DNA of 64,000 nt from assembly GCF_026262505.1 (NCBI RefSeq), contig NC_067203.1, forward strand, positions 17,868,392 to 17,932,391. The letters are read 5' to 3'. Origin of the DNA: Trichomonas vaginalis G3. Lineage: Eukaryota; Parabasalia; Trichomonadida; Trichomonadidae. A model generated the notes under the pieces. The model did no database searches, was not told the DNA's origin, and saw nothing but the letters and a program-made list of their open reading frames with translations. The position numbers were made by a program, and so were the translations under genes. This document shows, piece after piece, positions 10,857 through 21,889 of the stretch; positions within the stretch are counted from its first letter, which is position 1, and each line of letters opens with the position of its first letter.

Positions 10857-13578
10857 ATCTTCAGAAGTTAAATTTCCAAAAGATTCCTCTATCAAATGTG
10901 AAAATCTTACGTGCTCACTTCAATTGCTAGAATCATTCTCTAGCTATTACGCATCAAAACAATTAACAATTTTCGTTGAAGGATCTCCATCAAAATCATT
11001 TACAACATCAAAGATGATTTACAATGTTCGATTAGTTACGAATGCCGAATTATATGTTAAAGCGATGGATTCTACTACTACTGTTACATTTCCAAACAAT
11101 AATCAAATTATCATTCCTTTCATTGCAACAAATTACCACAATCCATCAGACACAGAGATTGAAATCCATGCAGATTCAACATTTGACGTAGATTTCTGCA
11201 AGCTTGTTACAGAATATCCGGAAGTCACATTATCAGTTATCAATTCGAAAGTAAAAGTCACACAACTTAGACCAGATTTCATTATTCATTTAAATATAAA
11301 CTTGTATGAAGGCGGCAAAGTCGAATCTCAAAATAATCTCGAAGTTTACAAATTGAAAGGTTATGGCAAAGGATCTTCTATTACAGCACCACTTCTCAAT
11401 GTTCCTGGCTCATGGAAGATGTACAATAACTCAGAAATGAATGTTAATGCAAAGAAAACCAGTGCAGATGAATTATATTTTTACGGAAGTTGCATCATCA
11501 ACTCAGATTTTGCATTGAATATCAATAAAATCCAATGTAATCAATATTCACAAGATATGATCCAAGCAATCAATTGCGACATTAACATTTTCAACTATCT
11601 TCAATATGGGCAATCAAAATTATCTATTGGCGGCATTCATCTTTCTAAAGGTGCCTATTTACAATGTTTTTGCATCGATGGTGTAATCAATCCACTTAAA
11701 GTAACAAGAGCAACAGAACTAAACATTATATTCATCACAGATCCATATCTTGACACTCAACACAAAGAAGTATTATTTGACAAATTATATCTTGACAACA
11801 AGAACAAATTCAATATCATTGAATCATCAGCACCAAACATCAAAATCACATTGATTCCAAATTTGAATCTCGGTAAATATTCTCTTAATGAACTTACTCT
11901 CTTCCAAGTTGTTGCTTTCTTGAATGTTAAATATGAAAATACATTTTATACACTTACATATATTTGCTCACCATTGACTTTCTATGTTAGATATTGTTTC
12001 GGTGGCGATGTTAGCTCAACAAGGTGTTCTCTTATTCCACAGTTCTACTCAGCAGAATACAACGAAGACTGGAAGAAACCAATCAAACCATTTACAAATC
12101 AGGTCTATCTTTACTTCGGAGATAACACAGAATATACAGTCGATGCATCAGATATCAAAGATAATACAGAATTATATTTTACTGTTCCAAAGAAGACTAA
12201 ACTCAATCTCTACTCAAAAACAGAAACATCTGTTAGAGGATTAGGATTTTTGGGTTGAAATGCAAAAGCAAACTTGAATAACTTCAATAATCTGAAATCT
12301 CGTCTCGATTTTGAAAACGCAAATGTTGAATTTGTTAACAGTGAAAAACTCAGTTCAATTACTGGTGTACAATGCTTAGGTTCCATTATTAAATTTGATC
12401 AAAAAGTTTATTTTGCTGGACAAGAATATGATATAAGATATTCTAAAATTACAGGAGAATTAGATTTCTCAAAGAGTCAAATCTTACACGTCGATGCAAC
12501 AACATTAAACATCTTTGATCCAAATGCTCAAACTCTTAAAATCGACCTTACTCAAGATGTTGAAAAGATTGATTTACAACATAATAAATTAGAATTTACA
12601 AAGACAAACAAAGAAAAGATAGTTGCTAGAGCGAACCACGAAAGGATAATCAATATGAATAATGTAAATGCTGATATTATTACTCTTTCATGCTCAGGAA
12701 CAGATGTAAACCAACTTCCAATGCTAGATTTTGGAGGTATTTGGAATTACACGATTGTTGGAGAGTGGCCACAAACTGAGTTTCCTCTGATTTTCGCGGA
12801 TACGATTATATATGCCGATCCAACTAATCTTAAATATATTTTAAACATAAATGTTAATGTTAAAACAGAAGGAGCTTATCCATTAGGAATGATGCACTCA
12901 TTTTATGGAAGAAATGTTTATCTAGATTCAGATAAGGATGTCAAAATCTCATATGACTTGAAGCCAATTGAACCCAGTTTTTATCCATATTTCTACTCTT
13001 CTAAGAACGTTTATTTGAAGAAAGTCCAGTTGGTAGATAATTGCGGTATCGGATTTGATACCGAATCATCTAACAAATTCTTTATTGATGAAGTTGATGC
13101 ATCAGGTCAATCAATTGAGTTGAACAATGTTGAAGTTCGAAACATGACAATGATCAAATCATCAATCACCGGCATCTATGCAAACTTTGTTGATTCATAT
13201 GTTACTATGAATGTTCCCGCTAACAACCAATTTTTATCTACATTGAACACCAACGGCAAGTGCGACTTAAATTCATTCGTTATTAACGATGATCGCCATA
13301 CATTATATACAAACACCACCGAGAAGATCTTCTGCTGCAGTGGTGGTCTTTCTGTTAAGAAGCTTAAAACAGACACAGGTAATTTACATGTTAAAGACAA
13401 ATGCATTGTTTTCACACCATCCATTTCATCATCTAAACTTCGACTTATCTTACTGATCACAATTCCATGTGGTATACTTGCATTACTTGTTGTTATCATT
13501 TTGATTATTTTCATTGTTAAGCGTTCACGGAGAGGTAAATTCGAGACATCAACTGAATTAACCGCAACATTACTCTAA
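10857..13578 (+). pseudogene. Large surface membrane protein family, copy B (5'-truncated, one in-frame stop)
   Basis: Homology to copies A and C starts abruptly near 10857, equivalent to about residue 125 of the intact copy. The signal peptide and N-terminal domain are absent. The frame is interrupted once, by TGA at 12256-12258 where copy A has GGA (Gly); the frame continues unchanged on both sides to 13578. The C-terminus retains the membrane helix and tail ETSTELTATLL. Two independent defects make this a pseudogene. It is otherwise well preserved, so inactivation is recent or conversion with copy A or C continues. Readthrough is unlikely to matter because the start is missing as well. Confidence 0.8.
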
Positions 13579-14080
13579 AATAATATTTATTGAATAAAAA
13601 CATCACATTTATTGAATTTAATGCAAATTTATTATTTTAAAGGTTTTTATACTCCCTTTCTTTTCAATTCAATTTCATTTTTTTTTTATAAACAGTGTCA
13701 ATAAATGCATGAGAATAGCAACACTAATTGCATCCATTTTTTAGAAAAACATATTGATTTGGATTATATTTGATGAAGAATATTTTAATTAACTTCTTAA
13801 AATTCGTTAAAAAGCTAATGAAATTATTCTAAAAGCAAGAGTGACTTTATTGGAATACGAAACAATCAATACCTTATTATGTTTTATTATTTATCCGTAT
13901 ATGGTATTCAATTTTTTCAATTATTGATAATCTTACGGAATCATTTTGTATGGTTCTAAATTTAAAATTTTACAACATACATAACAAGTAAAATCCATTA
14001 TAGATTAGATGTCAAATTGTCACCATTGAATTTTATTTCCTGCCATTTATGACACTTTGAGATTTTTAATTTTTTAAATT
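13579..14080. other. Intergenic spacer upstream of the intact surface protein
   Basis: AT-rich with T-tracts and no gene. It must contain the promoter of the gene at 14081, but I see no clear TCA-Py-(T/A) within 20 nt of the ATG; the immediate context is T/A-rich. Confidence 0.4.
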
Positions 14081-17000
14081 ATGTTTCTCTTCATTTCAAC
14101 AGCTATTTGCTCAAGCTTTGACTACTGTTATTCAAAGGATACAAGCCAGTGTCCTTCGTCATCTGAGCGTTTCGTTTCATATGATAGTTTAGTTGAAAAA
14201 GTTAAAGAAAAACAAAAAGAAGCTTCATCATTTTCAATCACGATCATTCTATCTACATCAGAAGACATCACATTTGACTTTTCGAACGCTCCCAATACAA
14301 CATCGTTCACATTCCAGTCAAATCAACTAACATATGGAATCAAGTTCAAAAACACGCGTCCATTTACATTAAATCTTCGCAATATCAAAGCAACATTCGA
14401 AGGCAGTCAATTATATACATTCCAAACCCTTGATATCGATACAAAATCTGAAATTAATTTTCCAAAAGATTCCGCACTCAAGTGCCAGACACTCATTTGC
14501 ACACTCTCATTACTAGAATCATTGGCTAGCTACGATGCATCTAAACAATTAACCATTTTAATTGAAAATTCACCATCAAATTCATTCACTACACCTAAAA
14601 CCATTTTATACGTCAAATTAGTCACAAATGTCAAATTAGGTATCAAAACAGTGGATTCTGCGACTACAGTTACATTTCCAAACGAAAAACAAATAATCAT
14701 TCCTTTCATTACAACGAAATACAAGTCACCAAGTGCTACAACTATTGAAGTTCGTGCAGATTCAACATACGACGCTGACTACTGCAATATGTTCATGGAA
14801 ATTCCAGAATTAGTTTTACAAATTTATAATTCAAAAGTTACAGTTAACCAACACAGAAAAGACATCATTGCCCGATTAATTGTTGACTTACATGATGATG
14901 GCAAGATCGAATCTGACAAATACCTTGACATTTACAAAATCCTTTGTTCTTCCAAAGGAACATCGGTCACAGCACCATATTTACAAGTTCCTGGTTCATG
15001 GAAGATGTTCAACAACTCAGAAGTAAACTTAAATGCCAAAGAAAACTACATTGATGAAATTTATTTTTACGGAAATTGTAAAATCAACTCAGATTTCGGT
15101 ATTTACACAAAAATGATTGATACTTATAGGAATGACAAAGATACAGAACAAATTATTAACTCAGATGTTTATATTTTAGGTTACATTTCATATGGACAAT
15201 CAAAAGTATCAGTTAAAGGAATTTATCTAGAACAAGGTGCATTTTTACAATGTGTTTGTATCAATGGAGAAGTAACACCTCTTAAAGTAACAAAAGCGGA
15301 ATCCCTAAACATTTCTTTCTGTACAGATCCAAGTCTCGAAACAAAAGAAAAAGAAGCATTATTTGACAAATTATATATTGAAGAAAAAAACAAATTTAAT
15401 GTCATTGAATCAGATGCAGACATCAAAATCAATATAATTCCTAATACTGTTCTTGGTACAGAATTACCTTTCTTCCAAATTAGTGCTGTATTCTTACTCA
15501 AAAAAGCAAAACCATATTATACAATAGCTTATTTCGATTCTCCAATGAGTTACAATTTGAGATTATGTTATGGAGGAGAAATAAATAATACAAGATGTTC
15601 TCTTCTTCCTCGTTTTTATTCAAAGGAATACAATGATGATTGGAAGAAACAAGTTAAAGCATATACAACACAAGTATATATCTATTTCTATGATGATGAT
15701 AAAGAATACACAATTGATGCATCAGATATCAAATTTGGTGCTGAATTAGTTTTGACAATTCCTGAAAAATCTAAATTAATTTTGAATTCTTCAAAAGAAA
15801 CAGCAATTTCTGGATTAGGTTTAATGAATGGAACTGCAAAAGTTAACTTGGATAATTTCAATAAACTCAGTAATAAAATGATCATTGAAAATGCACAAGT
15901 TGATTTCGTTAACAGCGAAAAACTTGGAAAACTTTCTGCTGTATCTGTTTCTGGTTCCGTTGTTTCTTTTGACAAAAAAGTTTATTTTTCAGGAAAATCT
16001 TATCATTTCGAAACTTCTAAAATAACAGGAGATTTGGACTTCTCAAAGGCACAAAAGTTACAAGTTGACATTAATGCATTAAACATCTTTGATCCTAATC
16101 CACAAAATCTTAAAATTTATTTGACAAAAGATGTTGAAAAAATCGATTTACAACATAACAAATTAGAGTTTACATTGTCAAATAAAGAAAAAGTGACAGT
16201 TAAAGCAATTCATTCGAGAACGATTGCTGTTGATGGATTACCTATTAAGACGTTAACTCTTTCATGTTCAGGAACTGACGAGAAACAAATTCCAAGGTTG
16301 GAATTCATTGCTCTCTGGAATTATAACATTGTTGGAGAATGGCCACAAACAGAGTTACCTCTTGTTTTTGCTGAGACAAGAATAATGAATGAATTTCTCC
16401 AGTATGTAAATGTTAATGTTAAAACAGAAGGAGCTTTTCCATTGGGTTTGGCTCATACTTTCTCAGGAAGGAATGTTTATCTTGATTCAGAAAAAGATGT
16501 CAAAATTTCATATAATTTGAAACCAATTGAAGATAATTTTTACCCGTATTTCCATGCTTCAAAGAATGTTTATTTGAAGAAGATCCAATTGACAGATGAT
16601 GGAGGCATCGGATATGTTACAAACACATCGAACAAGTTCTATATTGATGAAGTCGATGCATCCGGTCAATCAATTGAGTTGAACAATGTTGAAGTTCGAA
16701 ACATGACAATGATTAAATCATCTATCACCGGTTTCTTCACAAATTTTGTTGATTCATATGTTACTATGAATGTTCCAGTCAATAACCAATGGTTATCCAC
16801 ATTCAACACCAATGGAAAATGTAACTTAAACTTGTTTTATATCAATGATGACCGTAATCATATGATTGCTAATTCAACACAAAATATCTTCTGCTGTGAT
16901 GGTGGTCTTTCTGTTAAGAAACTGAAAACAGACACAGGTAATTTACATGTTAAAGACAAATGCATTGTTTTCACACCATCTATTTCATCATCTAAACTTC

Positions 17001-17137
17001 GACTTATCTTATTGATCACAATTCCATGTTGTGTTCTTGTTTTAATTGTTGTTGTTATCTTGATTGTTTTCATTAGTAAGCGTTCACATAAGAACAAATT
17101 CGAGACATCAACTGAATTAACAGCAACATTACTCTAA
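14081..17137 (+). CDS. Large type I surface membrane protein, intact copy C
   Basis: A 1,018-residue protein. Residues 1-12 (MFLFISTAICSS) are a plausible signal peptide. A long extracellular region rich in beta-strand-like segments, Asn and Thr follows; it looks like a beta-solenoid or adhesin-type fold, but I do not recognise a named domain. A 26-residue hydrophobic helix at about 972-997 is followed by a basic stop-transfer (SKRSHKNK) and a 20-residue tail ending in a di-leucine (ELTATLL), possibly a trafficking signal. This is the only complete member of the three tandem copies. The last roughly 110 codons before the tail are almost unchanged among copies. The stop is within TAAA. Surface location is inferred from topology, and an adhesin role is only a guess. 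Confidence 0.8.
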   Translation: MFLFISTAICSSFDYCYSKDTSQCPSSSERFVSYDSLVEKVKEKQKEASSFSITIILSTSEDITFDFSNAPNTTSFTFQSNQLTYGIKFKNTRPFTLNLRNIKATFEGSQLYTFQTLDIDTKSEINFPKDSALKCQTLICTLSLLESLASYDASKQLTILIENSPSNSFTTPKTILYVKLVTNVKLGIKTVDSATTVTFPNEKQIIIPFITTKYKSPSATTIEVRADSTYDADYCNMFMEIPELVLQIYNSKVTVNQHRKDIIARLIVDLHDDGKIESDKYLDIYKILCSSKGTSVTAPYLQVPGSWKMFNNSEVNLNAKENYIDEIYFYGNCKINSDFGIYTKMIDTYRNDKDTEQIINSDVYILGYISYGQSKVSVKGIYLEQGAFLQCVCINGEVTPLKVTKAESLNISFCTDPSLETKEKEALFDKLYIEEKNKFNVIESDADIKINIIPNTVLGTELPFFQISAVFLLKKAKPYYTIAYFDSPMSYNLRLCYGGEINNTRCSLLPRFYSKEYNDDWKKQVKAYTTQVYIYFYDDDKEYTIDASDIKFGAELVLTIPEKSKLILNSSKETAISGLGLMNGTAKVNLDNFNKLSNKMIIENAQVDFVNSEKLGKLSAVSVSGSVVSFDKKVYFSGKSYHFETSKITGDLDFSKAQKLQVDINALNIFDPNPQNLKIYLTKDVEKIDLQHNKLEFTLSNKEKVTVKAIHSRTIAVDGLPIKTLTLSCSGTDEKQIPRLEFIALWNYNIVGEWPQTELPLVFAETRIMNEFLQYVNVNVKTEGAFPLGLAHTFSGRNVYLDSEKDVKISYNLKPIEDNFYPYFHASKNVYLKKIQLTDDGGIGYVTNTSNKFYIDEVDASGQSIELNNVEVRNMTMIKSSITGFFTNFVDSYVTMNVPVNNQWLSTFNTNGKCNLNLFYINDDRNHMIANSTQNIFCCDGGLSVKKLKTDTGNLHVKDKCIVFTPSISSSKLRLILLITIPCCVLVLIVVVILIVFISKRSHKNKFETSTELTATLL

Positions 17138-17607
17138 AATCATTTCATATATATATATTTTTTTTAAATCAGTTTTTTAATAAATTTCAATTTTTTTTAA
17201 AGAAAGAAGACAAAGATCGCTACCATTTAAGAATATATGTTCCAATATACTTGTTCAAGGATTTATTGGCTCTGTATGCAATATATCTTTTCAATAAGTT
17301 TGGAGTTTTGAGACAAGGATTTGAAAGACCATTTGCAATACAAAAATTCAATATTTTTGTTCATTGTAATCCATATAAATCGTTGAACAAACCCCAAGAT
17401 CATTTCTAAAAGATCGAATCAGTATTTATAATCGAAAATACTAAAAGAATACTTCCTACTTTTTTTAATATAAAAACTTCTTTATAGTATTTGACTCTTT
17501 GTCATGAGAAATTTCTCATTTGATTCAGTAACTCTATGAAAGTGCGGAGTTTCTTTAAAAAACATATTATTTAAAATAATCTTTATATTGAACATAATAA
17601 ATATAAT
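17138..17607. other. Intergenic, AT-rich, between convergent genes
   Basis: No gene, hairpin or repeat of note beyond short (TA)n and T-tracts near 17148-17200. Confidence 0.4.
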
Positions 17608-19455
17608 CTACATTTGACTTAGTCTATCAATAATTACATCTAATTCTCTTAAATGATCCTGAGGAACATATTGCTGTTTGGCACTATCAATAAGATCATC
17701 CAAGTCATCGGTTAATTGGTGGAATGGTCGCTTGTCTTGAGCATTTCTTCTTTTTGTTGCAATTTTGTCCTGAACGTCACAACATTTACGCAGGAACTCA
17801 GCTTCAGTTGGAACTTTTTCTCCACTCTCAGAAAAGTCCATGTGAATTATTGCATTTCGGATTTCATTGTTATCTGAGTCCAAAACTGCAACATTTAGGA
17901 TTCCGTTATGATCTATAATGAATTTCATGGAGAAACTAGTCAAATCCTTTGGTACATTTGGAATATTTATCTTGGAAACGAGAGTTTTTGGAGAATTAGC
18001 CTCTTTTCCTCCTTCGTATACATCCATTCTGATGCAAGGCTCCAGAGGATCATGTTTGAAGTGATCTATCCTATGTAACGGGAACTGTTTGCCAGGAGGA
18101 AAGACATTCCAATGAGAATTGTTACTAAGAAGGACGCTGATGAAGTTTGTGAGTCTATCCGTGGTCGGTACCTCTATGATGTTGGATGGAGCACCGACTC
18201 TCTTAGGAGTTGAAGAAGAATCTGCGTATTTTCCAATTTCTTCGATATGTCCTCCGCTTTCTATGATTTGGCATATGTAGTATGCACCTTCTGATACGGA
18301 GTGTTCTATATCGAGTTCCGATGCAATTTTATCATCATCAAAAATTTCATTAAGAATATCTATGGCGGCAGGTATTTTACAGGTACCACCAATTGGTATA
18401 ACTGATGTAATATTCTTAACGTTGACTTTTGATGCCTTTATTGCAGTATTTAAGACTTCTTTTGCTTTTTCAATAATATCATCAATAAGAGTCTCGAATT
18501 GTCTCCTTCTGAGGGTAACATTAAGATCTATACCATTCCAGAAACCAGGAATAAAAATTTCTGCGCTTGGACTTGATGATAATTTTATTTTGCATTTTTC
18601 TGCTTCAATCATTAGAGTTGCCAACATTTTCGGATTGGCTTTGTCATATCCGTTGTTTTCATCCTTGAATTTGTTAAGAACGAACTCGTAAATTGCATGA
18701 TCTATGTCAATACCGCCAAGTTGGCTATTTCCTTCAGTATGAATGACATTAAATGAATTTCCATCGAATTCTACAATGGAGACATCTAATGTACCTGCAC
18801 CAAAGTCGAAAACAATGACAGTTTTCTTAGATGTGTCGTCTTTTCCAAGACAATGGACTTTGTAGCAAAAAGCAGCGGCCGTTGGTTCATTAACAAGTCT
18901 GAGACAGTTGAGACCAGCCTTGGTAGCGGCGTTGAGCGTTGCTTTCCTCTGATTTGTGTTGAATTTCGCTGGAACAGTGATAACACATGATTTTAATTGC
19001 TCTCCACCACTGGCATCCTTGTAAGTAGACGCAACTTTCTTAAGAATTTCGGCAGAAATGTCTTCTGGAGTGAAAATTTCTTCTTTTATTTTATTATTAT
19101 TCTGATCATCGTAATAATCGACTTTGTAGACAGGTTTTCCTCTTACTTCTAATATATTAAGTGTGTCTTCATTCATTTCAATGAAATTCTGTACTGTATC
19201 TGAGTAAAATTCGTGACCAATCAAACGCTTTGATCCGTAGAGCAATTGGCGAGGATATGCTAGTGAGGTTCCTTTTACATTAGGTCCTAGTATACATTGT
19301 GATGCGTTTTTCTCTTTGTCCCACTGTAAAAATACAAATGATGGAAGAAGATTTCCTCCAGAAAATTGAAGATGATCAGGATGAGGTGTAAAACTTCTAA
19401 CGGTACATGAAGTGTTATAAGTTCCTAAGTCAATACCAGCTACTTGACGATTCAT
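17608..19455 (-). CDS. Atypical HSP70-family chaperone/ATPase
   Basis: A 615-residue protein. The nucleotide-binding domain spans about residues 1-385: phosphate-1 loop GIDLGTYNTSC (7-17), LVNEPTAAAF, phosphate-2 loop VFDFGAGTLDVSIVEF, adenosine-site region VIPIGGTCKIP (GGxxxIP). The C-terminal half is divergent: it keeps a short beta-type substrate domain (KINIPNVPKDLTSFSMKFIIDHNGILNVAV) and a helical end but has no EEVD, KDEL or organelle signal. A variant cytosolic HSP70 or HSP110/Ssz-like regulator is likely. The hallmark PTVV-type residues and the GTTNS loop are changed (GTYNTS), so ATPase rates and clients cannot be inferred. The gene stands alone, convergent with the surface-protein cluster. 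Confidence 0.85.
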   Translation of the reverse strand: MNRQVAGIDLGTYNTSCTVRSFTPHPDHLQFSGGNLLPSFVFLQWDKEKNASQCILGPNVKGTSLAYPRQLLYGSKRLIGHEFYSDTVQNFIEMNEDTLNILEVRGKPVYKVDYYDDQNNNKIKEEIFTPEDISAEILKKVASTYKDASGGEQLKSCVITVPAKFNTNQRKATLNAATKAGLNCLRLVNEPTAAAFCYKVHCLGKDDTSKKTVIVFDFGAGTLDVSIVEFDGNSFNVIHTEGNSQLGGIDIDHAIYEFVLNKFKDENNGYDKANPKMLATLMIEAEKCKIKLSSSPSAEIFIPGFWNGIDLNVTLRRRQFETLIDDIIEKAKEVLNTAIKASKVNVKNITSVIPIGGTCKIPAAIDILNEIFDDDKIASELDIEHSVSEGAYYICQIIESGGHIEEIGKYADSSSTPKRVGAPSNIIEVPTTDRLTNFISVLLSNNSHWNVFPPGKQFPLHRIDHFKHDPLEPCIRMDVYEGGKEANSPKTLVSKINIPNVPKDLTSFSMKFIIDHNGILNVAVLDSDNNEIRNAIIHMDFSESGEKVPTEAEFLRKCCDVQDKIATKRRNAQDKRPFHQLTDDLDDLIDSAKQQYVPQDHLRELDVIIDRLSQM

Positions 19456-20106
19456 TATTTTAATATGGTGGTAAATACTAAAATTTGTGATTAAAATATT
19501 CCAACAGCGTCAAAAAAATTTTTTTTGACTCTCTTCAGAGGCGTAATGCATTCATATTTATCCAATTACATATACTTTGAGTCATTGAGATTATGGTAAC
19601 CTAAGTATTGCAAGCTAATAAAATAACCTTGATGAAATATCAATAAATATTTGTTAAAAAAAGAAGAATTAGATCAGATCATAATAGAAAACCAACTATT
19701 ATACCACTAAGTATTTAAGAAATTTCATATAATATTCTTTGAATTCTGTGATTTTGGGTTAATTTAATCCAAAATTTGGTCCTTGAAGAATGAAAAACAT
19801 TGCGATATATAAACAACAATTATTTTCTATACTATTTCTTTATTATTTACAAAAGCAAAATATCATATTTTTGACAGTTTGCTCTTAATTCAACACCCAT
19901 CGGAGTTATAGAGAATCTTAATGAAGTTATGGACTGATTTTACCTAATCATAATAGTAAATGTTTTAATCTTTTATAACTTAAACAGGAAAGTCCGCAAA
20001 TAAAATGTGTAGCTTGTTTGTTATGATACAAATACAATCACATCAAGATTGAAAATTTGAAAACAAATTTCTGATTTACCATAATATCAAAACCTTTATA
20101 AAGAAA

Positions 20107-20108
<2 letters not shown>
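19456..20108. other. Intergenic, AT-rich
   Basis: Upstream of the HSP70-like gene. No gene is supported and only low-complexity AT DNA is seen. Confidence 0.4.

Positions 20109-20138
<30 letters not shown>
20109..20138. repeat. (AT)15 microsatellite
   Basis: Thirty bases of uninterrupted AT dinucleotide. Confidence 0.9.
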
Positions 20139-20140
<2 letters not shown>

Positions 20141-20205
20141 CTTTCTGAAAAATTACAATTTGCAGTAAAACAAGTTTCGCGGTCAATCAAAAACTAGGGG
20201 TATTA

Positions 20206-20479
20206 TTATTGTCGTCTGGCGGTTTTAGACGACAATGCGAATTTTCAAATAATAGGATTTTTAGCCAGATAAAGAGCTACTCCATATATCATGCGTGTTT
20301 GCATACTATATACATAGATGGAATTGATGTTCTTCCTTTATTTAGGTACCGAAACATGCTTGAAAAATCTATTTTTTAGACGACAATGATAATTTTGTCA
20401 CTTTTCCAGACGACAATAATAATTTGTCACCTTTTTAGACGACAATAATAATTTTGTCACTTTTTCCAGACGACAATAA
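20206..20479. mobile_element. MITE-like element with 14-bp terminal inverted repeats and internal 30-bp repeats
   Basis: The ends are perfect inverted copies: TTATTGTCGTCTGG at 20206-20219 and CCAGACGACAATAA at 20466-20479. Inside, AGACGACAAT recurs at 20227, 20378, 20408, 20437 and 20468. The last four are spaced 29-31 bp and followed by a shared AATAATTTTGTCAC-type sequence. The left end plus the 20227 copy also forms a tight hairpin. There is no coding capacity, so it is probably a non-autonomous DNA transposon. No clear target-site duplication was found. Confidence 0.55.
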
Positions 20480-20965
20480 AACATCCTCCAAAAACTAAAA
20501 TAGGCATGTTATGGAGCTCATATATTCTTTTTGTTCCTAAAAATTGCAATTTTTTTGCATTCTCTTTTATATATAAAGTTTATTGGAAATCAAATTTACT
20601 CATTTACAATAAACTTTATTTGCATTTTAAAAAGGATGAATATAGAATTATTTATATTCTCATGAAAGAATTCATAATATTGAGGATGGTTGTTGTAGCT
20701 AAATGTTCTCAAAATCAACAAAATTGATCTTACAGTATACAAAATTAGTCAAAATTATGATAAATCTTGAAATTATATATTATTTTTAGAAAATCCTCGT
20801 TTGCCTTTAAAATAACCCTTACAAATATGTTTATTGGCATTGTGTCTGACATATCTACCAAAGTAAGCTACCTATGCGAACATCTAATTCAAATTACAGA
20901 GTTCATGGATAATATTATCGATGGCTATTGATCTTATACAGGAGATTAACACAATTCTGAAGTTT
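20480..20965. other. Intergenic, AT-rich
   Basis: The one open frame (20506-20727) is low-complexity F/I/K/Y-rich and I do not consider it a gene. Confidence 0.4.
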
Positions 20966-21116
20966 CACTGATTATTGCATGTGGGCAATTCTTATTAACG
21001 TCCAATTGCCCAAAAAAGTTTAAGGTTGGACACTAGTGTAAACATTTCAAAAAAGCCAAAAAATCAAATAACGTACAATTGCCCAAATTTTATTGCCCAC
21101 GGGCAATACTTCAGTG
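20966..21116. repeat. Small imperfect inverted-repeat element (CACTGA ends)
   Basis: The left end CACTGATTATTGCATGTGGG and the reverse complement of the right end, CACTGAAGTATTGCCCGTGG, agree over about 25 bp with small gaps, both continuing GGGCAAT. The unit is 151 bp with no coding potential. A related CCCACGTGGGCAAT motif occurs alone near 21384. It may be a MITE or a folded transcript. Confidence 0.45.
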
Positions 21117-21889
21117 AGCATAATATGATTATATATTTTCTGATAATTATATTCATATTAATGGAACATTCCTGAAAGTTCAATCTGATTGCAGATTTGA
21201 AGAGAAATCAAATTATGAAATTAACAAATGTTGATGATTTATGTGATTTAAGTAAAGATATAGAACATATGCATCAAGCCAAGTAATTTATACATATAAT
21301 AAATACATGTTTTATGACCAAAATTCCTTCAAAATGAGTATTTTTGTAATTTTCCTCTGAATTCAATACTTTACACTATTTCCCACGTGGGCAATATTTC
21401 TTCAAAAATAGACAACCTTTTGGCAATTGCGACATGCTTAAATAAAAGACAATACTAAGATAGGAAATCATAGATGAACAATATATTATGAGATTTCTCG
21501 AGATTTTGCAGACAACCTTTTTGTTCTCAATTCACTTTTGAATGAAAATTTAGTCAAGACATTACAACAAAATCCTACTGGTAGTTGAAATGATGATATG
21601 AAATCACTCTTAAAATTTAGCATTGAAGTTTTTCCGAACCACTTTCAATTATCGATAATTATCAAGGATTTGAACATTAACCCAAATCATTTAGACATCC
21701 AAATAACCAATTTTTAAAACATTTATCCAATTGAATAATGCTAAGGTTTTTTATACATTCAATTTCAATTTTTTGATAAGTTTTCAATTTAAATTCAATT
21801 AATTATAACAACTTAATACTCCTAATTATATTTAATATCATTATTTTGTTAAAATCATAATTGAAAGCAAAATCAAATTCAGATTTTTA
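21117..21889. other. Intergenic, AT-rich
   Basis: No gene is supported. It precedes the GP63-like locus; no clear Inr with a pyrimidine at +2 is next to that ATG. Confidence 0.4.

Noticed and set aside
20378..20479. CRISPR-like array of about 30-bp repeats
   Set aside because: The repeats are contiguous variants with no unique spacers, in eukaryotic DNA, and they coincide with a transposon end.
20506..20727. 73-codon ORF
   Set aside because: Same reason: low-complexity AT-rich DNA.
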